Of a DNA stretch of 64,000 nucleotides, positions 15,972 to 25,509 are shown in pieces. The DNA comes from Salinigranum marinum (GTDB lineage: Archaea; Halobacteriota; Halobacteria; Halobacteriales; Haloferacaceae). The position numbers were made by a program, and so were the translations under genes. The first letter of the stretch is position 1, and each line of letters begins with the position of its first letter. The stretch covers positions 1,178,001 to 1,242,000 of the forward strand of contig NZ_CP100461.1 in assembly GCF_024228675.1 (NCBI RefSeq), given 5' to 3'. The notes beneath the pieces are model-generated. The model had not been told where the DNA came from. It ran no database searches and saw only the letters and a program-made list of their open reading frames with translations.

Positions 15972-17728
15972 GTTCGAACGCGGACGGCTCGGACGCCGCC
16001 GAGCGGCCGAGCCGCGAGGTCGCCTACCGGCTGTTCGCCGCCGAGTTCGACGACGCCTCCCTCTCGTACTCCGAGTCGGACGAGGAGCGCGCCCCGAACT
16101 ACGTCGTGACGCCGAGCGGCGCGCGGATCAACCGACTGTTCGCCGTCGGCGTCCTCACCGAGGTCGAACGCGTGAACGACGACGTGCTCCGGGGGCGGGT
16201 CGTCGACCCGACGGGCGCGTTCGTCAGCTACGCGGGGCAGTACCAGCCCGACGAGATGGCCTTCCTCGACCGCGCCTCCCCGCCGGCGTTCGTCGCGCTC
16301 TCGGGCAAGGCCCGGACGTTCCAGCCGGAGGACTCCGACCGCGTCTTTACCTCGGTCCGGCCGGAGTCGCTGAGCCGCGTCGACGCCGACACGCGCGACC
16401 GGTGGACCGTCTCGGCCGCCGAGGCGACGCTCAATCGAGTGGGAGTGATGGCCGCCGCGGCCCGCTCCGGGCTCGAAGGCGACGAACTCCGCGCCGGGCT
16501 CGAAGCGGCTGGCGTCGACGCGTCGCTGGCGTCGGGTGTCTCGCTCGCGCTCAACCACTACGGCACGGCACCGGCGTATCTCGCGGCCCTGCGCCGCCTC
16601 GCGTTCGACGCGCTCGAAGTCGTCGCCGGCGACCGCGACAGCGTCCGGGCGCTCGAACTCACACCCGGCGACGCCGGCACGGACGAGGCGGACCTCGACG
16701 CGCTGGCGGCCGATCTCGACCTCGTCAGTGCGGGACCCGTGCCCGATGCCGACGAGGCGGAGCGCGTGACGGCGGCCGATTCCGAAGCCGAGACCGACGT
16801 CGAAACCGACGCTCCGACCGCGGCCGGGTCGGAGAGCGCCCCCGGGGCGGCGGCCGGAGCCGGGGAATCCGAACCCGCCGACGCTACGCCCACCGACGCC
16901 GCGGCCGTCGACACGGGCGAGGCGTCGACGGAGTCCGAGACGGTGCCGTCGTTCGACGCAGGGGCCGCGACCGAGAGCGACTCGGCCGACGCCCAACCGG
17001 CCGGGGAGGACACAGTCGAGTCACCCTCGGCGGCGGAGGCATCCGGCGCCGCCGAGCGCGGGACGGAGTCGGCTCCCGACGAGACGACCGACGCGACGGC
17101 CGACACGCCCGAGACGAGCGACCGCGGGGCCGGGGACGAACTGGGTGACTTCGACACCGGCGGATCGACGGGCAGGACGGACGCCGCGGACGATCCGACG
17201 GGGCCGGAGTCGGAACCGGGGACGGAGGTGGACGTGGACACCGACGTCGCCGGCGACGAGATGTACGAACTCGACGCGGACGAGCGCGAGGAGATCGAAG
17301 CCGAGTTCGGCACGGAGTTCTCGACTGGGAGCGAGGTCGACCCAGCGGGCGAGGCAGGCATCGACGTTCCCTCCGTCGAGGAACTCGAAGACGAACTCGA
17401 CGAGGACCTCGGCTCCGGGTCGGGAACGGCCGACGAGCCGACGGGCGCCGCGGACGCGTCGACCGGGCAGGAGTCGACCGACGCGGCCGAGACGGAACCC
17501 GACGACCCCGAGGGTACCGCGGACGCCACGGACGTCGACGTCGAGGCGGTCGCCGTCGAGGCGATGGAGGAACTCGACGACGGCGACGGTGCGTCGCGCG
17601 AGGCGGTCGTCGCATGGGTCGTCGACGAGTACGGCGTCGCTCCGGGCGACGTCGAGGACGCCATCCAGAGCGCGCTGATGAGCGGGCAGTGTTACGAGCC
17701 CGCGGAAGACTCGCTGAAGGCCATCTGA
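15968..17728 (+). CDS. rpap1: RPA1-associated protein with long acidic linker, 586 aa
   Basis: Partner of RPA1 in haloarchaea. The N-terminal OB-fold domain (EVAYRLFAAEFDDASLSYSE; VVTPSGARINRLFAVG) and a helical region cover about residues 1-240. Then come roughly 250 residues almost entirely of D, E, A, T, S, P and G with no fold expected. The C-terminal 60 residues (REAVVAWVVDEYGVAPGDVE to CYEPAEDSLKAI) look like a winged helix, as in the C-terminus of eukaryotic RPA32. The GTG start at 15968 overlaps the rpa1 stop. The next gene starts immediately after its stop. The acidic linker is unusually long. Confidence 0.9.
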   Translation: MSSNADGSDAAERPSREVAYRLFAAEFDDASLSYSESDEERAPNYVVTPSGARINRLFAVGVLTEVERVNDDVLRGRVVDPTGAFVSYAGQYQPDEMAFLDRASPPAFVALSGKARTFQPEDSDRVFTSVRPESLSRVDADTRDRWTVSAAEATLNRVGVMAAAARSGLEGDELRAGLEAAGVDASLASGVSLALNHYGTAPAYLAALRRLAFDALEVVAGDRDSVRALELTPGDAGTDEADLDALAADLDLVSAGPVPDADEAERVTAADSEAETDVETDAPTAAGSESAPGAAAGAGESEPADATPTDAAAVDTGEASTESETVPSFDAGAATESDSADAQPAGEDTVESPSAAEASGAAERGTESAPDETTDATADTPETSDRGAGDELGDFDTGGSTGRTDAADDPTGPESEPGTEVDVDTDVAGDEMYELDADEREEIEAEFGTEFSTGSEVDPAGEAGIDVPSVEELEDELDEDLGSGSGTADEPTGAADASTGQESTDAAETEPDDPEGTADATDVDVEAVAVEAMEELDDGDGASREAVVAWVVDEYGVAPGDVEDAIQSALMSGQCYEPAEDSLKAI

Positions 17729-18523
17729 ATGTCCGGCGAGGCGCTCGTCGAGCCGGTCCCCGGCGAGCCGGCGGCCGTGGCGTCGACCGGCGACGAGCGT
17801 GTGCTCTGTATCGCCGACTATCACGCGGGCATCGAGGTGGGGCTCCGGTACGAACGTGGGGTCGAACTGGCGAGCGCAGCCGACACGCGTCTCGCCCGTC
17901 TGGAGCGACTCCTCGACCGAACCGCCCCCGACCGCCTGCTCGTCCTGGGGGACCTGGTCCACCGGATCGGACGGCCCGACGGCGACGAGGTCGACGAACT
18001 CCGAACGCTCGTCGACAGGGTCACCGACCGAGTCCAGATGACGCTCGTCCCCGGCAACCACGACGGCGGGGTCGCCGACGCGGTCCCCGAACTGGAGGTG
18101 GCCGCCGCGGCGGGTCTCAGACTCGGCCCCGTCGGCTTCCTCCACGGCCACACCTGGCCCGCGCGCGACGTCCTCCGCGCCGAGGTCGTCTGCATGGGCC
18201 ACGAGCACCCCGCGGTGAAACTCGAGGATGCCGTGGGGGGGAGTCGGGTCGAGCGCGCGTGGCTCCGCGGTCCCCTCGATCGGGAGGCGTTCGCGGGACA
18301 CGTCGAGGACGACGGCGACGGAGAGGGAGTCGGAGTGGGAGACCGAAATCGGATCGAGGGAACGGAACTCGTCGTCGTGCCGGCGTTCAACGACCGCTCC
18401 GGGGGGACGTGGGTCAACGTCGACGGCCAGGGCTTTCTCGCCCCGTTCCTCCCCGGTGCGCTCCCCGACGCCGACCTGTACCTCCTCGACGGCACCAGAC
18501 TGGGCCACTACCGGCAGGTCTGA
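17729..18523 (+). CDS. rpe: Calcineurin-like metallophosphoesterase of the RPA operon
   Basis: Complete two-metal site signature: D30-x-H32 (IADYHAG), GDLVH at 74-78, GNHDGG near 110, GHTW, and MGHEHP. 264 residues. The substrate is unknown; its invariant place behind rpa1-rpap1 in haloarchaea suggests a role in nucleic-acid metabolism, but this is inference. An acidic Gly/Asp insertion (DDGDGEGVGVGDRN) lies near residues 195-210. It begins with no gap after rpap1. Confidence 0.9.
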   Translation: MSGEALVEPVPGEPAAVASTGDERVLCIADYHAGIEVGLRYERGVELASAADTRLARLERLLDRTAPDRLLVLGDLVHRIGRPDGDEVDELRTLVDRVTDRVQMTLVPGNHDGGVADAVPELEVAAAAGLRLGPVGFLHGHTWPARDVLRAEVVCMGHEHPAVKLEDAVGGSRVERAWLRGPLDREAFAGHVEDDGDGEGVGVGDRNRIEGTELVVVPAFNDRSGGTWVNVDGQGFLAPFLPGALPDADLYLLDGTRLGHYRQV

Positions 18524-18553
18524 GACGCCGGGGCCCCGAGCGGGTCCCCCAGG

Positions 18554-18832
18554 TCAGACGATCGTCGCGAGCGTGAACACGGAGTAGACGGTCGCCCCGA
18601 GCACGGCGACGAGCAACAGCGGCGTCGGTTCCGTCGGGGCCCCGGAGGCCTCGGGATGTTTCAATCCCCGTGCGGCCGTCCCGAAGACGACCATCCCCGC
18701 GACGAGGAGCACGAGCGTCTGGAGCGTGACGGCCGACAGCCCCTGGACGACGGCACGGACGAGCGTGACGAGCCCGGCGACGGCGAAGGAGAGCCAGTAC
18801 AGCCGCGGGTAGTCGACTTCGACGTGGGCCAT
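18554..18832 (-). CDS. Small membrane protein, 92 aa, unknown function
   Basis: Three hydrophobic segments: SFAVAGLVTLVRAVVQGL, LQTLVLLVAGMVVFGTAA and the C-terminal LLLVAVLGATVYSVFTLATI. No known motif. Convergent with the RPA operon and divergent from the Lhr gene with 92 bases between. Confidence 0.7.
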   Translation of the reverse strand: MAHVEVDYPRLYWLSFAVAGLVTLVRAVVQGLSAVTLQTLVLLVAGMVVFGTAARGLKHPEASGAPTEPTPLLLVAVLGATVYSVFTLATIV

Positions 18833-18924
18833 AGGGAGGGGTTGGGAGCGGGGGTGAAGAGCCCACCGCCTCCGCGGATCGAGCGAAACGAGTGGCTTAA
18901 TCCGCTCGCGTCGCTACCGCGGGT

Positions 18925-21774
18925 ATGACCGGCCCCGCGGCCGAGAGCGACGGGATGGACGCGTTCACTCATCTCCACCCGCGGGTCCGCGAGGCACTCT
19001 CCGACCGGGGCTTCTCGACGCCGACCGATCCACAGCGCCGGGCGATCCCGCCGCTCGCGTCGGGGCGAAACGCGCTCGTCATCGCCCCCACCGGGACGGG
19101 CAAGACGGAGACGGCGATGCTCCCGGTGTTTTCCGACATCTGTGGGATGGACGAAACGGAGCGCGAGGGCGTCTCGGCGCTGTACATCACGCCGTTGCGG
19201 GCGCTGAACCGCGACATGCGCGACCGCCTGGAGTGGTGGGGCGAACAGTTGAGGATCGACGTCGACGTCCGTCACGGTGACACCACGCGGTACCAGCGGA
19301 CGAAACAGGCGAACGACCCGCCGGACGTCCTCGTCACCACGCCCGAGACGCTCCAGGCGATGCTCACCGGGAAGAAACTCCGGCGCGCACTGTCTGACGT
19401 CTCGCACGTGATCGTCGACGAGGTCCACGAACTCGCCTCCTCGAAACGCGGCGCGCAGTTGTCGGTGGGGCTCGAACGGCTCCGCCTTCTCTCGCAAGCG
19501 TACCAGCGGATCGGCCTCTCCGCCACGGTCGGCTCGCCAGCGGAGGTGGGGAAGTTCCTGACAGGCAACCGTGACTTCACTATCGTCGAGGTCGACGTGG
19601 GCAATCGGGTCGACTTCTCCGTCCGGTGGCCGGAGTCGAGGGACGAGGATCGTCTGCTCGCCGGTGAGTTGGCCTGCGACGAGGAGATGGCGACGCACGT
19701 CCGGTTCGTCAGGAATCTGGTCCGCGAGAACGAGTCGACGCTCGTCTTTGTCAACACGCGCCAGACCGCCGAGGCGCTCGGCGCGCTCTTCACGAAGCTC
19801 GATGAGCCGATCGGCGTCCACCACGGCTCGCTCTCCCGGGAAGCCAGGGTGGACGTCGAGGACGCATTCAAGACCGGCGAGATCGACGGACTCGTCTGTA
19901 CGTCGTCGATGGAACTCGGCATCGACGTGGGCCGGGTCGACCACGTCGTCCAGTACGGCAGTCCCCGGGAGGTGGCCCGGCTGCTCCAGCGCGTCGGCCG
20001 CGCGGGCCACCGCCAGGATCTGGTGTCTGAGGGGACCGTCGTCGTCGGCCACCCCGACGACGCGCTGGAGGCGCTGGCCATCGCCCGCCGGGGGGTCGAA
20101 GGAGCCGTCGAACCCGCGAGCATCCACCACGGCAGCCTCGACGTCGTCGCCAACCAGATCGTCGGGCTGTTGATGGACGTCGGCGACGTGCGTGCGCCGG
20201 AGGCGTACGACCTCGTCACCCGGGCGTACCCCTTCCGCGACCTCTCCCGAGAGGCCTTCAAATCCGTGGTTCGGGAGCTGTCGACGAACCGGCTGGTGTG
20301 GCTCGACGAGGAGGCGGACCGCCTGGAGAAGTCGGGCGGGACGTGGCAGTACTTCTACGCGAACCTCTCGATGATCCCCGACGAGGAGACGTACGAGGTG
20401 TACGACCTCTCGAGTCGGACGCAGGTCGGGACGCTCGACGAACGGTTCGTCGTGAACTTCGCCGAACCGGGAGCGTCGTTCATCCAGCGCGGGGAGATGT
20501 GGCGCATCGACGAGATCGACGACGAGGAGAGCCGCGTGAACGTCAGCCCCATCGCGGACCCCACTGGCGAGGTTCCCTCCTGGATCGGCCAGGAGATCCC
20601 CGTCCCCCAGGCGGTCGCCCGAGAGGTCGGCGAACTCCGGGCGGTCGCCGGCAGCCAGTTGGCGGCGGGGGCCGACCTCGGATCCGTGGCACGCGACCTC
20701 TGCGGGCGGTATCCGACGGACGTGGAGACGGTGAAACGGGCGCTCGAACCGATCGAGCGCCACGTCGAGACCGGCCATCCGCTCCCCACCGATGACCGAC
20801 TGGTGGTCGAGGGGGACGCTCGCACCGTGGTGTTGAACTCGACGAACGGCCACCAGGTGAACGAGACGCTCGGCCGCCTGCTGGCGGCGCTCGTCGGCCA
20901 GCGCACCGGTTCCTCCGTCGGCATGGAGGTCGACCCCTACCGCGTGACGTTCGAGGTACCTCAGCGGACGCGCGCGTCGGCGTTCGTCTCCACCCTCGAA
21001 GAGACCGACCCGGCCCACGTCGAGGCGCTCTGCGAACTCGCGCTGAAGAACTCGGACACGCTCAAGTTCACGCTGGCGCAGGTCGCCGCGAAGTTCGGCA
21101 CGCTCAAACGCTACCAGGGCCGGGGTCGGTTCGGCGGCGACCGCCTGCTCGCGGCGCTCGAAGACACGCCGGTGTTCGACGAGGCCGTCCGGGAGGTGTT
21201 CCACCGCGACCTCGCGCCGGAGGCGACGAGGGAGCTTCTCACCCGGCTCCACGACGGCGAGCTCGGGCTCGAGGTGGCCCGCGAGCGAACCCCGCTCGGG
21301 ACGGGCGGGCAGTCATCGGGGCGCGAGTTGCTCGTCCCCGAGAACGCCGACGCGAGCGTCATCGAGGCGGTGCGCGAACGCATCCGGAACGACCGCGTCA
21401 TCCTCTTCTGCCTGCACTGCCAGGAGTGGCGGCGGAAGACCAAAGTGCGAAGAGTACCCGACCGCCCCGAGTGCCCCGACTGCGGCGCGACGCGGATCGC
21501 GGCGCTGAACCCGTGGGACGACGACGCGGTAAAAGCGGTGCGTGCGCCCGAGAAGGACGACGAACAGGAGCGGCTCACGAAGCGCGCGTACCGCTCGGCG
21601 AGCCTCGTCCAGGCCCACGGCAAGCAGGCACTGATCGCGATGGCCGCCCGTGGCGTCGGGCCGCACAACGCCGCGCGCATCATCTCGAAGCTCAGGGAAA
21701 ACGAGGACGACTTCTACCGGGACATCCTCGAACAGGAGCGCCAGTACGCGCGGACGCAGTCGTTTTGGGACTGA
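18925..21774 (+). CDS. Lhr-family DEAD/DEVH-box helicase, 949 aa
   Basis: Lhr-type superfamily 2 helicase. Walker A APTGTGKTETAML, DEVH Walker B, LVFVNTRQTAE (motif IV) and QRVGRAGHR (motif VI) are visible, followed by the Lhr-specific C-terminal region. A C-terminal four-cysteine zinc ribbon is formed by CLHC and CPDC about 20 residues apart (around 832-855). The family is implicated in DNA repair and unwinds RNA-DNA hybrids. Normal length. Single gene with divergent neighbour. Confidence 0.95.
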   Translation: MTGPAAESDGMDAFTHLHPRVREALSDRGFSTPTDPQRRAIPPLASGRNALVIAPTGTGKTETAMLPVFSDICGMDETEREGVSALYITPLRALNRDMRDRLEWWGEQLRIDVDVRHGDTTRYQRTKQANDPPDVLVTTPETLQAMLTGKKLRRALSDVSHVIVDEVHELASSKRGAQLSVGLERLRLLSQAYQRIGLSATVGSPAEVGKFLTGNRDFTIVEVDVGNRVDFSVRWPESRDEDRLLAGELACDEEMATHVRFVRNLVRENESTLVFVNTRQTAEALGALFTKLDEPIGVHHGSLSREARVDVEDAFKTGEIDGLVCTSSMELGIDVGRVDHVVQYGSPREVARLLQRVGRAGHRQDLVSEGTVVVGHPDDALEALAIARRGVEGAVEPASIHHGSLDVVANQIVGLLMDVGDVRAPEAYDLVTRAYPFRDLSREAFKSVVRELSTNRLVWLDEEADRLEKSGGTWQYFYANLSMIPDEETYEVYDLSSRTQVGTLDERFVVNFAEPGASFIQRGEMWRIDEIDDEESRVNVSPIADPTGEVPSWIGQEIPVPQAVAREVGELRAVAGSQLAAGADLGSVARDLCGRYPTDVETVKRALEPIERHVETGHPLPTDDRLVVEGDARTVVLNSTNGHQVNETLGRLLAALVGQRTGSSVGMEVDPYRVTFEVPQRTRASAFVSTLEETDPAHVEALCELALKNSDTLKFTLAQVAAKFGTLKRYQGRGRFGGDRLLAALEDTPVFDEAVREVFHRDLAPEATRELLTRLHDGELGLEVARERTPLGTGGQSSGRELLVPENADASVIEAVRERIRNDRVILFCLHCQEWRRKTKVRRVPDRPECPDCGATRIAALNPWDDDAVKAVRAPEKDDEQERLTKRAYRSASLVQAHGKQALIAMAARGVGPHNAARIISKLRENEDDFYRDILEQERQYARTQSFWD

Positions 21775-21777
21775 GCC

Positions 21778-22185
21778 TCAGTCGAGGTTCCACTCGTCGA
21801 ACAGGTGGCCCACGGCGGTCGCCAGCTCCTCGAAGTCGCGGAGGGTGACGTTGTCGGTGGTGATGATGACGCCGTGGTTGTGGGTCGTTACCCTGACCAG
21901 AAAGCCGTTCTCGAACACCCGGATAGTGTAGCGGTAGTCGCCGAGTTCGGAGCCCTGGTAGGCGTTCTGCGTGATGTTGAAGTCCTGCCACTCGCTCCCG
22001 ACGAACGTGTCGAGGTCGGCGTCGCGTTCGAGGTCTCCCCTGAGATAGACCTGTTCGTAGTCGGTCCGGGAGAAGTAGACGACCGAGCGGACGCTGTCGC
22101 CGGCGGCGGTCCGGCACGTCGTCGCGAGGTGTCCTCGTGCCTCCTCGGGAAGGAGTTCGACGTCCGTCGGGGTATCGTCGCTCAT
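21778..22185 (-). CDS. Conserved haloarchaeal hypothetical protein, 135 aa
   Basis: Acidic soluble protein, starting MSDDTPTDVELLPEEARGHL at 22185. Strand-rich centre (SVRSVVYFSRTDYEQVYLRG; YTIRVFENGFLVRVTTHNHG) and helical end. I believe similar proteins are widespread in haloarchaea, but no function is known to me. Convergent with lhr with a 3-base gap. Confidence 0.75.
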   Translation of the reverse strand: MSDDTPTDVELLPEEARGHLATTCRTAAGDSVRSVVYFSRTDYEQVYLRGDLERDADLDTFVGSEWQDFNITQNAYQGSELGDYRYTIRVFENGFLVRVTTHNHGVIITTDNVTLRDFEELATAVGHLFDEWNLD

Positions 22186-22281
22186 GCGCGAGCAACCGCG
22201 CCCCGAGTACAAGAAGGTGGGGACGCCGGCGGTCGGTGCAGGGGGCAGCGTCGTGGTAGTCGAGGCCGCGGGGATGACCGT

Positions 22282-22590
22282 TCAGGTGTCGTGCGGGTCG
22301 CGGTCGGGCAGGAACGGCAGGACGAACGCGACGCCGGCGACGATCGCGAGAAAGCCGACGAGCGTCGGCGTCGTGAGCGCCCACGGGAGGAGCGACAGCG
22401 GTGATGCGGTGCCGGCGAGGACGTCAGCGAGCATCGGCGGCTCGAAGTAGACGAGGCCGATCACGCCGAAGACGGCGACGGCGAACGCGACGCGCCCGAG
22501 CGCCCGCACTACCCACCACGAGAACGAGACGGGCCCGCCGGTGAGCGCCCGCCACTCCCGCCGCAGCTTGGTCGGCCACGGCGTTCTCAC
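22282..22590 (-). CDS. Small two-helix membrane protein, 102 aa
   Basis: Basic N-terminus (MRTPWPTKLRREW) then two hydrophobic segments: VAFAVAVFGVIGLVYF and TPTLVGFLAIVAGVAFVLPF. No motif of known function. Same strand as its neighbours but with gaps of about 90 bases on each side. Confidence 0.65.
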   Translation of the reverse strand: MRTPWPTKLRREWRALTGGPVSFSWWVVRALGRVAFAVAVFGVIGLVYFEPPMLADVLAGTASPLSLLPWALTTPTLVGFLAIVAGVAFVLPFLPDRDPHDT

Positions 22591-22680
22591 CTGTCATCAC
22601 CCCGCCCCGGTCGGCACTGACGAGACCTGTCGGACATACCGACCGTCTCGCGCCGCGAGGGGATAACAGTAGAGGGCGGA

Positions 22681-24903
22681 TCAGTCGCCCGCTGGCGCGA
22701 CGGCCGAGAAGGCCGCCTCGAACTCCTCGGCTCCGATCACCAGTTCGTCGGCGTGTTCGTTCGCCGCCGGGCCGTCGTAGCGCTCGGCGACGAGCGTGAC
22801 CGCCCGCACGGCGGCCTCGCGGCAGAGCGCTTGGAGGTCGGCCCCCGAGAAGCCGGTCGTCCGCTCGGCGAGCGAGTCGAGGTCGACGTCGTCGGCGAGC
22901 GGCTTCTCGCGCGTGTGGACGCCGAGGATCGCCCGCCGGGCGGCTTCGTCCGGCAGCGGCACCTCGATGTGCTGCTCGAACCGCCCCGGACGGAGCAGTG
23001 CGGGGTCGAGCGCCTCGCGGCGGTTGGTGGCGGCGAGCACGACGAGCGAGGGGTTCTCGGCGGCCCGGTCGAGCTCCGTGAGCAGTTGCGAGACGACGCG
23101 TTCTGTGACTTCGGTGTCCCCGCCAGTCCCACGGGTGGAGGCGATGGCGTCGACCTCGTCGAAGAAGACGACGGCCGGGGCGGTCTGTCGGGCCCGTTCG
23201 AACAGTTCGCGCACCGACTTCTCGGACTCGCCGACGTATCTATCTAAGAGTTCGGGGCCGGCGACGTGAATGAAGTTGACGCCCGACTCGGCGGCGGTCG
23301 CGCGGGCGAGGAGTGTCTTGCCGGTGCCCGGCGGGCCGTGCAGGAGGACGCCGGAGGGGGGTGCGGCGTCGGCCGCCTCAAACAGCGGGCCGTACGTGAG
23401 CGGCCAGGAGACGGCGCGTTCGAGCGACGCTTTCACCTCGTCGAGGCCGCCGACGGCGTCGAACCCTTCGGTGGGTTTCTCGGCGACGTACTCCCGCATC
23501 GCCGAGGGCTCGACGCCCGCCATCGCCGTCTCGAAGTCCGCGCGGGTCACCCGAAGTTCACCGATCGCACTCCCGGCCTCCCGGCGGCGGAGCGCCGTCA
23601 TCGCCGCCTCGGTCGTCAGCGATTCGAGGTCGGCACCGACGAAGCCGTGGGTTCTCGCCGACAGACGGTCGAGGTCGACGTCGTCGGCGAGCGGCATCCG
23701 ACGGGTGTGGACCTCGAGCACCTCCCGCCGGCCGGCCTCGTTCGGGACGCCGATCTCGATCTCGCGGTCGAACCGGCCTCCTCTTCGGAGCGCGGGGTCA
23801 AGCGAGTCGACCCGGTTGGTCGCGCCGATGACGACTACCTCCCCGCGAGCGTCGAGCCCGTCCATCAACGACAGCAGCTGGCCGACGACGCGGTTCTCGA
23901 CGTCCGAGTCGTCGTCGCGTTTGGCCGCGATCGAGTCGATCTCGTCGAAGAAGACGATCGCCGGTGACTCCTCGCGGGCGCGCTGGAACACGCGCCTGAG
24001 GTTCTCCTCGGAGTCGCCCTTGTACTTCGACATGATCTCGGGGCCCGAAACCGTGTGGAACGAGGCGTTGACCTCGTTGGCGACCGCCTTGGCGATCAGC
24101 GTCTTGCCGGTTCCCGGGGGACCATGAAGGAGAACGCCCTTCGGCGGGTCGACGCCGAGGTGGGCGAACACCTCGGGTTCGGAGAGGGGCAGTTCGATCA
24201 TCTCCCGGACGAGTTCGAGTTCGCGGTCCAGCCCACCGATATCCTCGTAGGAGACGCCCGTCTCCGCGGCCGTCGGCGCGCCTCCGGACGTCGGCTCGGA
24301 CGTCGTCCGTGGCTCACCGGTGCGGCCCGTCTCGTCGGGCGAAGCGCGGGTCGACGGCGGGGTGGACGCCGACTCGCCCGCGCCGGACGACCCCGACCGT
24401 TCCCCGTCGTCGCGCATCCGGACGAACACCTTGGTTCCCTCGGTCACGCGAACCGTGCCGTCGGGCTTCGTCGCGTGGACGAGAAACGGTGCCTCACTCA
24501 GGTGTTCGAGGTGGACGCGGTCGCCCTCCCGCACCGGCCGCTCGCGGAGCCCGCGCTTGACGTGGCGTTCCAGCGCGTTCTCGTCGGTGACGTGACCGGG
24601 GGCGACAACGGTCACGGCGTCGGCGTCGTCGACGTCGACGGCCGAGACGCGGACGGTCTCGCCGATCTTCACGCCGGCGTTGGCCCGCGTGTCGGCGTCG
24701 ATCTGGAGGCCGTCGGGCGGGAGCGAGCCACGGCCGGGCCATACCTTCGCGACGGTCGTCCGGTCGCCTTCGACGACGACGCTATCGCCGCTCAGGACGC
24801 CGAGCCGTCTGCGAACCGTCTCGGGCAGCCGAGCGATCCCCCGGCCGGCGTCGCGTTTCTCCGCACCGCGGACGGTCAGTTCGACCGCCGCGTCGTCTGT
24901 CAT
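22681..24903 (-). CDS. Cdc48/VAT-family AAA+ ATPase, 740 aa
   Basis: Protein-unfolding ATPase. The N-terminal double-psi barrel and second subdomain occupy residues 1-165, followed by a Ser/Thr/Pro/Gly-rich linker of about 55 residues that canonical Cdc48 lacks. D1 (about 225-450) and D2 (about 485-720) each show Walker A GPPGTGKT and Walker B FFDE(I/V)D. The second-region-of-homology arginines are seen at RRGGRFDRE and RPGRFEQH. Haloarchaea carry several Cdc48 paralogues, and the linker marks this as a divergent one. Partner unknown. Confidence 0.9.
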   Translation of the reverse strand: MTDDAAVELTVRGAEKRDAGRGIARLPETVRRRLGVLSGDSVVVEGDRTTVAKVWPGRGSLPPDGLQIDADTRANAGVKIGETVRVSAVDVDDADAVTVVAPGHVTDENALERHVKRGLRERPVREGDRVHLEHLSEAPFLVHATKPDGTVRVTEGTKVFVRMRDDGERSGSSGAGESASTPPSTRASPDETGRTGEPRTTSEPTSGGAPTAAETGVSYEDIGGLDRELELVREMIELPLSEPEVFAHLGVDPPKGVLLHGPPGTGKTLIAKAVANEVNASFHTVSGPEIMSKYKGDSEENLRRVFQRAREESPAIVFFDEIDSIAAKRDDDSDVENRVVGQLLSLMDGLDARGEVVVIGATNRVDSLDPALRRGGRFDREIEIGVPNEAGRREVLEVHTRRMPLADDVDLDRLSARTHGFVGADLESLTTEAAMTALRRREAGSAIGELRVTRADFETAMAGVEPSAMREYVAEKPTEGFDAVGGLDEVKASLERAVSWPLTYGPLFEAADAAPPSGVLLHGPPGTGKTLLARATAAESGVNFIHVAGPELLDRYVGESEKSVRELFERARQTAPAVVFFDEVDAIASTRGTGGDTEVTERVVSQLLTELDRAAENPSLVVLAATNRREALDPALLRPGRFEQHIEVPLPDEAARRAILGVHTREKPLADDVDLDSLAERTTGFSGADLQALCREAAVRAVTLVAERYDGPAANEHADELVIGAEEFEAAFSAVAPAGD

Positions 24904-24992
24904 ACGCGTGGTTGGGTCTCGACGCTACTTAGCTTTCCGCGGACTGCGGCGCGGGGGAACCGTTTTTGTCGAACGACACCGTACCGCACGGT

Positions 24993-25127
24993 ATGGTTAC
25001 GACGACCCGCCGAGAGGACGGGACGTGGTACGAGTGTGAGGACTGCGGGATGCTGTTCGACGCCGAGGAGGACGCCGAGGCGCACGAAGGACACTGCGAC
25101 ACCGAATCCCCCTCGTATCTGCAGTGA
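24993..25127 (+). CDS. Tiny zinc-finger-like protein, 44 aa
   Basis: MVTTTRREDGTWYECEDCGM continues into an acidic helix. The pattern C-x2-C then H-x2-H-C fits a C2H2-like zinc finger. Such micro-zinc-finger proteins are frequent in haloarchaea. The upstream element CCGTTTTTGTC lies about 30 bases before the ATG and may be its promoter. Divergent from the Cdc48 gene, function unknown. Confidence 0.75.
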   Translation: MVTTTRREDGTWYECEDCGMLFDAEEDAEAHEGHCDTESPSYLQ

Positions 25128-25275
25128 CGGACAGGGAGGGGAGAAGGGTCGCCGGCGACGCGGGGAGCGACGGCTCCGAGACGATCCGGGTCGGATCGAG
25201 TCGATCACCCTCACGGGGTGGATCGCAGTCGGTCATCCTCCCGGGGACGCGCGAGCACGGCGTCGACGGCGCGGT

Positions 25276-25509
25276 TCAGCGGTGATCGTCGAGCATCGAC
25301 TCGGCGTGTTCGCGCGAGGTGGCGACCTGCCACCGGACCGTCGAGCCGTCGCCGTACGCGAGCGCCTCCTTCAGTTCGTCCCGGAGCGGGCCGGCGTCGA
25401 CGCCGAGGGAGTTCCCGTCGTCGTCACCGAGTTCGTACACGCCGTACCGGTCCGGCACCGCCCGAAGCGTCTCCTTCGACAGGGGTTTCCAGGGCTTGCG
25501 GAGGCTCAC
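25276..25509 (-). CDS. Hypothetical protein, 77 aa, coupled to DUF5796-like gene
   Basis: GTG start at 25509 (VSLRKPWKPLSKETLRAVPD); the longer open frame upstream is antisense-like and Arg-rich. The middle RYGVYELGDDDGNSLGVDAG resembles the first strands of a GIY-YIG fold, but key catalytic residues are not seen. The gene overlaps the stop of the upstream gene by 4 bases (GTGA), so the pair is an operon. Confidence 0.65.
   Translation of the reverse strand: MSLRKPWKPLSKETLRAVPDRYGVYELGDDDGNSLGVDAGPLRDELKEALAYGDGSTVRWQVATSREHAESMLDDHR

Noticed and set aside
18661-21252. An 863-codon open frame antisense to the Lhr gene
   Set aside because: It mirrors the codon bias of the real gene and its Arg/Val/His-rich composition fits no family.
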